A stretch of 64,000 nt of DNA from the NCBI GenBank assembly GCA_935421135.1, contig OW285187.1, positions 5,208,001 through 5,272,000 of the forward strand. Reading direction: 5' to 3'. The notes under the pieces were generated by a model. The model saw nothing but the letters and a program-made list of their open reading frames with translations, searched no databases and was not told the DNA's origin. This stretch comes from Bugulina stolonifera (taxonomy: Eukaryota > Bryozoa > Gymnolaemata > Cheilostomatida > Bugulidae). The stretch's first letter is position 1, and each line of letters starts with the position of its first letter. This document shows positions 54,601 through 64,000 of the stretch, piece after piece. The position numbers were made by a program, and so were the translations under genes.

Positions 54601-55980
54601 TAACACAAGTCGAACTCTATGCTGATGTTTGATTTCCTGAGATGCCAGACTCAGTTAATTTAAGCAACATTTTTGGTTTATGAGGGCTCGTAATTTGAAT
54701 ACATAGCCATCAAAAATTTGTGACTTGAATTGTAATTTAATCATGGCTATGATCAAAGACTTTCAACTCACACATCATTATGTTGAAATATTTAATAATT
54801 CGAGTTTTTATTGGGAGCTTTAAATTACTATGAATGGAAATAACCACAGTTATAACACATTTTACAGTGATATTTTGCTTTGAAACTTGAATTTTTATTT
54901 CTTAACAATATTTCACCAATAACTCTTGAACAAGAAAAGAATTGAAACTTGCTTGTAGTTAACTTGGACAACTTGATATAAACTTCAATTTATGGGGACA
55001 TGTAAATATTTAACTTGTAACTTGCAAGCTTTGATCTTTTACTCAACGAAGTTTTCAAAATGAAAATAAAACTTGCACACATTTCTGGTTATAACCGCAA
55101 TTGTGATCACAATTATTATTATAATTCGTTTTACACCAAAACAGTGACATTCTGCTTGATATTTGACACCAAACCCTGAACAATAACCCAATGAATAATT
55201 ATAATGATTATCGTCAATAGAAGATAATGTAAAAAAGATCCACGCTAGTCAAAAAAACAAGAATTGAAGAAAAGAATTGAATTATAACATCACATGGTTG
55301 TAGTACAAATTGAAATTGAAATTCACCATAAACAAATATTGAAATAATATTAATATACAAGTACTGTTTTCTCAATCCAAAGCTGTAAAGCAAGCAAAGA
55401 ACTTAAGAAGAAAACTTTGACTCTTACTCTAAGTCCATGTATTAACTAACCAAAAAATATAATAAGTTTAGTCCAATCCGACAACTAATAAAAAATTCAA
55501 GTAATTATTATCAATTATATTTCATAACTTCTTATGACTTACCGACTTATGAAATGATTATTCTCTATGATTTTTTATGCAAAGATCAATAAATAACTCG
55601 AAAATATATTATATCATTAAAATAAAAACCACGCAATTTTCTATGCTTAATATCAAATCCAAAGAAAAGTTTCTGGTTTTTACGTTCAGAGTACGGTATT
55701 TTATTAATCTGTTAATGTGAAGAAATTAAATTCACTAATGAAGTTAATATCTAATATTATTTTATATATATTTGCCATGACAACAGATTACAACTAAAAC
55801 AAAACATTGCCCATTGATTGTAGAAAAATACGAACGAATGTCAAGAACGACTATAGCAAGACTAGATTCCCGAATCCTAAGCCAACTGCACTAAGGATGG
55901 CGCAATACTATTGTGATTAGAGTGGCGCCACTAACCTGCACGCACATGCGACACGAGGCATGCCCGGAAAAGGACGCGTC
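51621..55980. other. Right interior of the hAT composite
   Basis: Mostly AT-rich sequence without convincing coding. A possible tiny minus-strand exon at about 53729-53793 (acceptor TTATTACAG, then TGDIEQVSHEEWLWKLEQL and stop) is too short to call. From 55000 on the sequence is very AT-rich, passing into the right terminal repeat region at about 55980-56138. Confidence 0.35.
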
Positions 55981-56146
55981 AACGGAATTGTGGGACTGAA
56001 CACGGTGCGACTTTTAAAACTGAATAAAACCGCACCGCCGCATTCGGTGTCGGTTTTTATTTTAAATTTTGGCGGTTCTTGAACCGAAGGAAAAAAAAAC
56101 TGAAAAACTGAATGAAACCGAAACACCATGCAGCACTACTAATAAG

Positions 56147-56960
56147 TACCTACGGCTGGAAGTGGATCTTGTTTAGTCGTGAATTTATTGTTACCCTGTA
56201 ACTGCACTAATACTATGAATTGGCACTTGTCTACGAGCACCAAGGTAGAGATTGCCTAACACTAGAAATGTATTTGCCATGTTCTTTAGTAGGTTCTTCA
56301 TACTGACAAAATTTGACCCAATCACCGTTTTAATTCACATTGTTAGGTCATAATCTGCCAACTATGTCAAAACATTGCAATTTTTGACCTTGCTGCCTCA
56401 GCTGTCCTATTTACCAGATTCTTAGTTATATGTCAAAGATACTTAGATAACATTATTTTCAGTTTTCAGCTTTTTGATTTCTCTTTCCAGCACTTTTCCT
56501 CTATCTTGGGCTTCTTGGCGTTTTCTAAGTACTGCTTGGTTCACTTTTTCAAGAAGAGCAACCACTGGCTCACGTTACAACTGAAGTAGAATGTAGGAAC
56601 TATGTGCTCAGATAGCTGACAAATTTCCAGAAATGGCTTTAGTAGGTTCTGCTACAGCTGCATATCCAGCAATTATTTCACTTTTAACTTGTGACCTACT
56701 GTTGTGATCAGGCAAGCTTCGAAGCCTGGTTAACCATTCAACTATGTTGACAATTTTGAGGGAGGAGAGAGCTTGTAATGAGAAAGATGGACTTCTGCAG
56801 CTGAAGCCATCCTATATGCAAAGCTATGTTCTATGCTAATTGTACTAGACTAAACCTCAATATCTTATTTGATAATATTAAATGCATGAATACTGTAAAC
56901 AACACTACATATGTTATGAGGATACTTCTGCACTTTTACAATTTAGTCGTATATTCAATA
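56147..56960 (-). pseudogene. Right part of copy D (coiled-coil and N-terminal side)
   Basis: Directly right of the duplicated CTAATAAG. On the minus strand a heptad-like Lys/Glu-rich stretch near 56455-56560 (LEKVNQAVLRKRQEAQD-type, then VLEREIKKLKTEN) corresponds in position and character to the coiled coil of copies A and C. The remainder is decayed. Confidence 0.45.
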
Positions 56961-56989
56961 CTACAACAATAACCAGAACAGATTGAGCA

Positions 56990-58950
56990 ACGGAATGGGC
57001 AGCATCAGGCTTGCTGCCCAGAAAAGTCCGCAATCACTGAAGAAAGCAGGTCTCTGCTAGTCGATTCAGTAGAGAAAACAAGCTCCTTCCTGATGGACGA
57101 TGTGTCTGAGGTAGTGCACTTGGTCTGGAACAGCTCGCATTTTTCAGGCTTGAGTTTTGAGGCCGGCCATTCGGAGGCATTAAGAGACCTAGAGTCAGCC
57201 TTGGTGGGAATCAAAATTGGGGGCCATTACAATGATGTCGTCAAAGTACAGGAGCAAGGTTTTCCTATGTAGTCCGTGTAGCACTCGCTCCATCAGTCCG
57301 AAGGAGAGTACCTTCTATTTCCAGAACCCAGAGCGGATGGCAAATGCTGCCTTTTCTTGAGCATTAGCGTCTAATGGGCTCTGCCAGGATCCGCTGACCA
57401 GCTGAAGAAGCGGTAATCTATCCAAAACCTCCATGTCTCGTCCATTTTGCGTACCAAAACAATGGGAGAACTCCAGGCTCCCTCGGCTGGTTCGATAAGT
57501 CCCCGTTTGATCAACTCTTCCACTTGTTGGTCTGCTTCGGCTTTCTTCTCTGGCCCCAAGCGATGGGGGCTTGCCGTATGGACTTAGTTCCTCGTGGAAC
57601 AGGGATGGAGTGTTCGAGTATATTAGTCTGTCCCTAGTCGACTTCACCCACGTTGAAGACTGAAGTATTGGTGAAGGGGTTGAGCAAGCTTCTGCTGTTC
57701 AGCGCGTGTGCTGCACTGAGAGAGGGCTGTCTGGTATAGGTCCTGTAAATGGGACGACCCAGTGTTCCAAGTCTTTGTCGGGCGGTTCCGACAAAGTTTG
57801 TACTGTCTGTCAGGTGTATAAGCGGGGCGACTCCTCGGGAGGGGTCTTGGTTGTCTCTATGTCCGCCTCCTCCACCTCACAGAAGATCCCGACAGTGGTG
57901 CCGAACTTGAGCTGAAGTGCGTGTCTGGAGGGTCGTACACCTGATTGGGAGCTGCCCTTCTTGGTCGGGTCGTCCCAGACTACTGGCCATCAGGGAGCCA
58001 TCTTGAGTAGGTTCCACCATCCCCAGCTTTGGACCATGGGGGAGGTTGTGATACGCTTTTGTAGTATTACCTTGGTCTGTACCAATTGTACGCGATTTAG
58101 GAGAGGGCGTCTGTGTCGGTCCCGACAGCTGAATTGCTTGCAATGCATGAGAACCTGTGGCTCCTGGAAGGTCAGAGTCCACTTATTTTTGTGCAAGTAG
58201 GGGAGGCCCATAATGGCGTCTTCATTGATTTTGCCGATCAGGAAGTCTTCCGTAGAGGCCAGGAAACTTGACTGGGATTGTTGTTTCGTCTAGGAAAGGG
58301 AGGGGGAGCTGTCGGCCATCAGCCTGTGTGATTTAGTCTGACGAAGTTGCTTCTTAGGCAGGAGCTGGTCATGGACTCCCTCTTATTGAGTAGGTCCGTG
58401 CTGCTGCCTGTATCGACAAGGAACCGAGTTGGTCGTCCTGCAACCGTCCCATCCAAATAGTGTCCCGTGGGTATCTGCTCGTCAACCTCTAGGGTCTAGA
58501 ACCGATTTGTGAGTGGTACTGACAACGGCTCTTTATAGGTGCTACTTCGAATGCCGTGCAATACCGGGACCCAGTCAGCAACAGAGGGTGTACCTTTCCA
58601 TTGATGTGAGGGTCGACTGCAAGGATTTTTTTTTGGGTCGGATCAGTGGAGCCGACCTAGAGGGTTCAGTTTGTCGCCCTGGAGGTGGGTGACTGGGTTG
58701 CTCAATGATGTTGGGAACCACCGGTTTGGTACTTACAGGTTGATCGTCATGGATGTGGCGCAGGAATGCATATCTGTTCTGCACGGCTTCGTTCAAGGTA
58801 GTAGGGTTAAAGCCAACAGGTGTCTTTGGATTGCGCTCTCTTGCAAGGCATTGCAGTACTTTTCCACAGTCCATTCTTCTTGAAGCCCAGTCAGTACGTC
58901 GGCTGTCACGACCCGACGATATCAGCATAATCACGTTGGCATATGCGTCC
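56990..58950 (-). pseudogene. Ty3/gypsy retrotransposon gag-pol remnant
   Basis: Minus-strand order fits a gypsy element. A gag-like tail lies at 58575-58934 (ARERNPKT, then HIHDDQPVSTKP). A decayed protease region follows (57650-58400). Next comes reverse transcriptase: QVEELIKRGLIEPAEGAWSS with PIVLVRK and WRFWIDYR (57371-57559), a shifted piece SPLDANAQEKAAFAIRSGFW (57315-57370), then MERVLHGLHRKTLLLYFDDI with catalytic YFDD (about 57230-57290) and LKPEKCELFQTK (57005-57214). The segment between IDYR and the next motif is shortened, frames change several times, and RNase H and integrase are missing. It cannot be active. Confidence 0.8.
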
Positions 58951-59058
58951 TCTTTGGGTGAGGTTGTTCATCCTCCAGCAGGCTTTCCGTTCTGTCATTC
59001 CATATTGGTTTCTTGACGCCAGGAGATTCCCTCCATTGTATTGGGCCGGCCAAAGTCC

Positions 59059-59290
59059 CTTTGTATTCATGTTTGCATTATGTTGAGCCCGAGCTTCTAG
59101 CTTTGCCTCAAGATTTCCGGTTTTGTGGTATTTGCCTAGACTCGAAGATACATATTTTTGTTCTTCCATCACCTTGACAACGAATATGTATTCTATCCCA
59201 ATCTGATGTTTTGCTTGAATGCACAAGAAGCCTTGCTTGTCACATGTGAATCACTTGCAGTACGGCATGTTTATCACACATTCTGCTCAA
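59059..59290 (-). mobile_element. Fragment E of the unclassified copy A-D element
   Basis: The minus strand encodes LEAKLEARAQHNANMNTKGL, matching the RLKARGQQRANLNRESL segment of copies A and B, followed leftward by the junction with the gypsy remnant. The plus strand has the same CTTGCTTGTCACATGTGAATCACTTGCAGTACGGCAT words as copy B near 37790-37825. Confidence 0.65.
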
Positions 59291-59348
59291 TCTCATGTTT
59301 TTTTAATGCTTGTATAACGACTTAATACGAATTTAACATACATAATAG

Positions 59349-60040
59349 TGTAATGGTTTCTGGGTTTTGGTGTGGTCGTCCTGAGACGACTCTCGAATCC
59401 AAAATGAAGTGCCTATGAGTAGTGCTAGGCCTTCTCATTACATGAAAGATTAACAGGTACTAGTAGTCAAAGAACTACCAAAGACGACCCATGTGATCCC
59501 GAGTCAATGCTTGTTTGCTATACTGAGAAAGAGAGTGATCCGACCTAGTAGGCAGTTCGTGTTGCAAGGTCGAGAACCTTAACAACTAGAATGACCTATC
59601 TACGAAGTGAAAGTCTCTGTATATAAGTATAGAAGTGTCTTTATTGAGATCCAAGCATGAACTGAGACAACAAACATGAAAACAATGCCCTTTATATAGT
59701 AAGAGAACTTCCGGAGAATGTTCCGGTAACAAGGCTGGCGTAGTGTCGTAAAAAGACGACGTAGGCTCATCCAGAAATCGGGCAGTAACATGGCGGCCGG
59801 AAGCCCAATGGCCGACCCAAAATAGATCGGGTTTGACAAAAGATGCTTAAAACCATCTAGATCATATGCAAAATTAATATCAAGTATTTCTGAGGTCGGG
59901 CCTCTTTACATGGGTATAAAAGCAGTATAATGACTCAGTAACGCTATATACAGGTATATAATTGATATGTAATTATCAGTGTATGGTTAGACATGCATAA
60001 CAATGTAGGTATGAGTATCAAAACAGCTAAATGCAAGAGA
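59349..60040 (-). mobile_element. LTR copy 1 (right end truncated or diverged)
   Basis: Starts TGTAATGGTTTCTG and matches the complete LTR at 62199-62863 over most of its length. On the minus strand it has a TATA box (CTATATAAAGGGC near 59690) and AATAAA (near 59634). The counterpart of the far end (CCATTACA on the plus strand) is absent, and no primer-binding site, polypurine tract or target duplication was seen. The right limit is approximate. Confidence 0.65.
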
Positions 60041-60411
60041 ACAAGTGTTAGATAAGTAGTGCTGTGGCAACTACTAGGCACTTGGGGTGCTATGAGGTCC
60101 ATCAGGGCGACTGGAGTCGTATGCACAAATGTCCTGAACCAGTACACAGACCCCCGATCGTTGGCATTATCTCTTCTGAGTCTAAGGATCTGCTCCATGA
60201 GCCGTTAATGGAGGGAGATTTCGTTCTGGACGGCTTCAGTCTGTTGGACTATGGCAAGCCGGTCTTGGGTACGAGTATGTAGGAGCCTTTGTTGAAGTAT
60301 GTGCAGCTGGTGACGAAGACGAAGACAACCGTTCTCGCTCCTTTGAGAACTCTGCTGTGGGTATAGAATAGCCAAGAGTCTTCTTGGTAGGTTTACCAAC
60401 TGGAGGACTGG

Positions 60412-61049
60412 TCAACGATGGAAAGGCCCTTTCTGAGTTTGCTTTAGCCAGAGGCAGCCGGGGCCGACGTTTAGGTATGTCATAAGTATCCGTCCAGGCC
60501 CTCTATGGTCCAAGGCCGAAGAGTTCCTGGGATACTCTGGCCTCTTTGGACTCCCTAGTCGCTCCCGTGGCAACTTCCATTTGGCTGCCTTTTTTGGGGC
60601 AGTAGGTGGTGTCAACCTTACTACTGCTGCTCTGGATTCAGCTTCTGGAGGAGCTGGTATGGCAAAAGGCTTGGGCCCAACGTCTGCCGGGATGCAGGAG
60701 TGGTAGGCGACCCGCTTATCGAGCTTCATGGCTCTGAGGAAAGGCTGGAACATGTGGGGATCCACTTCGTATTGGATAGCTCTGTGTTCTGTCTCGCTCT
60801 GGTGCCGGTAGACAGTATCTGCATCACGGGCGCCAACTCCACAGGAACAGAAGAACCGGGTAAAGTGTTGGCGTACATGAGCCTTGATGACGTTCTCTGT
60901 CCCTTCAAACTTGCATAATCGGCAATAGGAGTTCCTTCCTTTACATCGGGCTGTCCGACGTATATCACTACTAGTCTGTAGAAAGATCCAGCTAAGTTGA
61001 GACTGGTACTATAGCTTCTGAAGGTGCAGTTTCTATAAGAGAAAGTGTA
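60412..61049 (-). pseudogene. C-terminal part of an interrupted zinc-finger protein
   Basis: A minus-strand frame reads RCKGRNSYCRLCKFEGTENV, KAHVRQHFTRFFCSCGVGAR, DTVYRHQSETEH, then MFQPFLRAMKLDKRVAY and a Pro/Ala-rich basic tail to a stop at 60412. Two C2H2-like fingers are visible: CxxC with HxxxH, and CxC with HxxxxxxH (about 60780-60925). Upstream it joins, with one shift of frame, to the sequence that continues right of the Tc1 element at 63113. It is therefore the broken C-terminal half of the frame at 63113-64000. Downstream frames (Ser-rich, KPTKKTLGYSIPTAEFSKER) may be part of it. Family unknown. Confidence 0.5.
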
Positions 61050-61439
61050 CAGTGATGTTCTTTGAAATGAGACCGCCCCATAATTCTAAGGTTTTCACAC
61101 CTTAGGTACATACGACTGCTTTAGTTGCTTAGAAATAATCAGAAACCCTATGAAACTATATATCAAATGATAGAGAAAACTCAGAGGAATAAGATCATTA
61201 TATGCCACTCTCTTTAAAACTATTTTCAAGCATAGCTATTAGATGTTAGTAGGAGGTTGTCATATGCCAATTTTTACCGATATGAAGCTACTTGAAACAA
61301 TGGTTATAAAATAATAATTAATTGTGCTGACTTTGTGTAATCCCACTATTTCATGTTTCAAAATATGGTGTATGATTTGATGCCCTTTTTTTTGCTGGTT
61401 GAGCCTGGGTTTGGTTAAACTTTAACCACTATTCCAAAT

Positions 61440-62130
61440 CACTTAACTGATCATGGCAGCGCCAGCATTACCTACCCATACAAGGAAAGGGAGGCTCTAC
61501 AAAAGACTTCAGAGGCAACCAAGTGTACTCATACTTGTGTTTCAACTAAAGTGAGAGTCTGAAAAATCATTGGAGATGTAAAGAAAAGAGAAGAAATAAA
61601 TAAACACTGACTAGTGAACCAAGGAGTGCACTGTGCCATAGTTCATCTCTCACTCACTGATCGCAAGCTGACCCGTCCACAGGTCTGTCAAGAGTTGAGA
61701 GAGAGCAATGGAGTCCACTTGGATCCTCAACAATTAGGAAGCATTTGCTTGTTAATGGCCCAAAAGATGCATAGCCAAAAAGAAGCTACACTGCTAAAAA
61801 TGCCCAAGACTAGTGTCAGAGAAGCGGCGTAACTGTCCTCAAATGGCCAGTGCAGTCTCCGATGCTAGCCCAATTGAAGATTTATGGGAACATATTGCCC
61901 TAAGATTTCCCAAAGAGGAACCAATTAGAACCAAAATATTAAATGAGACCATTGTGCAGTCTTGGCTTTGCACTGCAGAGAATAACTCTTCCCTTTTTAC
62001 TAAATTGGTACCGAGCATGCCTCGTCGATGTCAGTCTGTGATGGACCGCAATGGTGGACCAACCAAGTATCAGATATTCACACAACACCAACCTCAATTG
62101 TCTTTTTTAGGGCAACCACTTGCACAACGA
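61440..62130 (+). pseudogene. Tc1-type transposase pseudogene with internal deletion
   Basis: 61614-61830 encodes the paired-like helix-turn-helix (TDRKLTRPQVCQELRESNGV). 61813-62175 then gives SPIEDLWEHIALRF, matching the S-P-D-x-N-P-I-E-x-L-W motif that carries the last catalytic acid region, and PSMPRRCQSVMDRNGGPTKY, the usual Tc1 C-terminus. Most of the DDE core between them is deleted, and frames shift near 61800 and 61850. Inactive. Confidence 0.82.
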
Positions 62131-62198
62131 AGAGTGTGCTGTTCAGTTTCCATCAAAATAAATGTTTTATCATAAAATAGAACATGGTAGGACCATAT

Positions 62199-62863
62199 TG
62201 TAATGGTTTCTGTGATTTGGTGCGGTCGTCCTTGGACCCAGAAATGAAGTGCCTATGAGTGGTGCTAGGACTTCGCATTACCTGAAAGATCGAGCGGTCT
62301 CAGTAGCCCAATAACTACCAGAGACGACCCATCTGGTCCCAAGTCTGACCTTCAGACTATACGTTGAAAGAGAGTGATCCGACCTAGTAGGCGGTTCGCT
62401 AAGCGAATGACCTGACAAAAGGAAGTGAAAGTCTCTGTATCAAGTATAGATGTGTCTTTATTGAAAGCCAAGTGAAGACTGAGACAATGAACAGTGAAAC
62501 AATGCCCTTTATATAGTATAAGGACTTCCGCCAGACGTAGTGTCGGGAAAAGACGACGTAAGGTCGGCCGGAAGTTGCGCAACAACATGGCCGCCGGAAG
62601 CCCGACGGCCGACCCAAAATAGGTCGGGTTCTACAAAAGTTGCTTATAATGGTCCAATTCATGTACAAAATGAATATCACTGGATTCTGAGAGGTCGGGC
62701 CTCTGTACATGGGTATTAAAGGCATTAAAAGACTTAGTAATAATTATACAAGTATATAAGATAATATAGGAGTTACATAGAGCAAAGTACAAGCAGATAT
62801 ATACATGTATGTGCACACAATAATGAGTGTCAGGTGTAGGAGACGACTGTGCGTACCATTACA
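62199..62863 (-). mobile_element. Solo LTR inserted in the Tc1 element
   Basis: A 665-bp LTR with perfect short inverted ends TGTAATGG/CCATTACA, flanked by ATAT on both sides (62195-62198 and 62864-62867), a 4-bp target duplication. On the minus strand: TATATAAA (plus 62508-62515) and AATAAA (plus 62457-62462), spaced as in an LTR promoter/R region. No internal retroelement sequence is attached, so it is a solo LTR left by recombination. It is related to copy 1 at 59349. Confidence 0.88.
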
Positions 62864-63112
62864 ATATTATAAACTCACCCATTACTGACACAAAATTTTG
62901 CAAATCATGGTAGGTGGATTGCAATGGCTAGAAAACACTGCTATGCTGTAACATTCAATTTTTGATGAGCTTACAACACTCCTGACATTTTAAGGATTCT
63001 TATAATATATGGTTTGTCAGGGTTAAAATGGCTTCCAGAAATGATATACTCAAATAAACAAGAAAGTATAGCTCTTTTTGGGGGCGGTCTCACTTCAAAG
63101 AACACCACTGTA

Positions 63113-64000
63113 GATACAAGAGGATTGTCACTAGATAAATTTAAAAAAATTGCGTAGGCCAGGGCCGACCCATCTAGGTCTCCCGACTCAACCGAGGGTG
63201 TAGTATGAATAATGTCAGTGAGGCTGACACCCGTGCCCGCCGAGGTAGCCCCAGAGGAGAGGCGGTGTGTGTCTAGGTCAGCCAGGACGGCGTCATCTCG
63301 AGGTGCCGATGGCACCTCCTCAAGATCCGACATGACAGGTACGACCTCATTCCTCGAAGAGTTCCCCAGACCCGAGTATAGGTCCTCATCGTCCAGAAAT
63401 AAAAGTGCAGCATCCAAGTCGAAGGGCTCACCTGTCGGGTTCATGTGTGGGCCGACTGTAGAGGAGGTTCCCTCTACAGATGAGGCTGACAAAGAGTGAC
63501 TGACTGGTTGTCTGGATGCTGAGTGGAAGATGGCGACTGGAAGACTGGTGAATCTGGTTGGATTCTGGCTTCTTATTTGTGTGGGTGGTGCCCTGGTTCT
63601 CCCTGCAACTGGTGACATAACGTTTGCACTAGTCAATTGTTCGTCATGTTGTTGACCTTCATGGCGGCGAAAGTGCACTGATTTGACCCCTGACCCCATT
63701 TTCATCTCAAGGTTGTCTGGGTCACCGGAATAGTCTGCTAGTGCTGAGAGTAAACACGGGCGGTGTCGTGTCGGCCTGCTATGGGCCGTCGTCCCTTGGG
63801 TGACTACGGAGTTAAGTTCATCTGTGACGGTCTCTGGAGGTCGGCCTCGCTTCCACCGGGCTCTCCTGTATGTTGAGGGTCTTTTACCCCTGGGATCGGC
63901 CGTGAGCATCCTGACGAAGACGGCTCCTCCTTTCGAACCTCTGCCCCAGTCGGGCTGTGGGAAATTAGGGGGTTGGAAAAAGTCGACAACACCTTTCTCA
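63113..64000 (-). CDS. N-terminal part of an unknown AT-hook/acidic protein, cut by Tc1 and by the window edge
   Basis: An open frame of nearly 300 codons with no stop from the right edge to the Tc1 insertion at TA 63111. An ATG lies at 63909, but the frame is open further right (FPQPDWGRGSKGGAVFVRML), so the start may be outside the window. Features: KRGRPPETV, an AT-hook-like core (RGRP); a long Ser/Thr/Pro-rich region; and an acidic segment PFDLDAALLFLDDEDLYSGL. Reading into the Tc1 end gives a false C-terminus ending at 62971. The real continuation is at 61049 and leftward, with C2H2-like fingers. Base composition is richer in GC than the rest of the window. It could be a host regulatory gene or a transposon-borne ORF; I do not recognise the family. 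Confidence 0.5.

Larger units (their letters stand above)
42487..56138. mobile_element. 13.65-kb hAT-type composite insertion splitting copy D
   Basis: The left end reads TAGTGCTGGGCGGTTTTGATT and the right end, inverted, TAGTGCTGCATGGTGTTTCGG; both ends then carry AACCGAA/CGGTTT-rich sequence for over 100 bases. It is bounded by identical octamers CTAATAAG at 42479-42486 and 56139-56146, the 8-bp duplication of hAT transposons. Sequence on either side belongs to the same element copy (D), confirming insertion. Inside are a BED-like exon, a piggyBac remnant, another hAT left end at 45366, decayed hAT transposase pieces and local duplications, so it is a composite that grew by nested insertion rather than one autonomous transposon. 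Confidence 0.8.
61050..63110 (+). mobile_element. Tc1/mariner-type transposon, itself interrupted by a solo LTR
   Basis: Inverted ends CAGTGATGTTCTTTGAAATG (left) and CAGTGGTGTTCTTTGAAGTG (right, opposite strand), both continuing GAGACCGCCCC, each next to the dinucleotide TA (61048-61049 and 63111-63112). TA target and CAGTG ends are Tc1/mariner hallmarks. Removing the LTR leaves about 1.4 kb, a normal Tc1 size. The flanking reading frame resumes on the other side, showing insertion into a gene-like ORF. Confidence 0.88.

Noticed and set aside
57961..58200. Plus-strand frames across the gypsy remnant
   Set aside because: Antisense shadows of the minus-strand gag-pol sequence.
59349..62863. 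Full-length LTR retrotransposon between the two LTR copies
   Set aside because: Both LTRs face the same way, but the right one has its own 4-bp duplication inside a Tc1 element, and no gag-pol lies between them; they are independent insertions.

Overview
This is nuclear DNA of an animal. It is AT-rich, and its genes are split into short exons with GT/AG introns that can be joined in frame by eye. Four protein-coding genes can be reconstructed: IK/RED, MORN1, a THEG-family gene and myotrophin. These genes plus the density and type of transposons suggest an aquatic invertebrate, possibly early-branching; that placement is inference.

Left part (1-26 kb), genic. IK/RED (spliceosomal protein) lies on the minus strand with 13 coding exons (1171-6032, 558 residues). 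It is head-to-head with MORN1 (8605-14928, plus strand, about 542 residues). A 1.56-kb hAT-type element sits in their shared upstream gap and contains an LTR-like segment. Further right is the THEG-like gene (18625-21658, plus strand, 7 exons, 293 residues), tail-to-tail with myotrophin (22363-25934, minus strand, 4 exons, 114 residues). MORN1 and THEG are both usually linked to cilia or sperm. Myotrophin intron 1 carries a small hAT-like MITE and a LINE reverse-transcriptase fragment that begins in a perfect hairpin.

Middle (26-31 kb), non-autonomous DNA transposons. Two elements (26887-27217 and 27233-29950) have perfect 8-bp target duplications and abut one another.

Right part (31-64 kb), layered mobile DNA. 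Four or five same-orientation, decayed copies of an unclassified coding element (copies A-E) carry a basic coiled coil and a conserved C-terminal block; an SGNH/GDSL-esterase-like module lies beside or fused to them. Copy D is split by a 13.65-kb hAT-type insertion (42487-56138, perfect 8-bp duplication CTAATAAG) that holds a BED-like exon, a piggyBac transposase remnant, a second hAT end, decayed hAT transposase pieces and a recent 0.96-kb internal duplication. Beyond it lie a Ty3/gypsy gag-pol remnant, an LTR, and an open reading frame with an AT-hook-like motif and C2H2-like fingers. That frame is cut by a Tc1/mariner element, which is itself cut by a solo LTR.

No RNA gene, CRISPR array or prokaryotic feature was found. 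Exon coordinates come from manual splice-site reading and protein similarity recalled from memory; no alignment was run.
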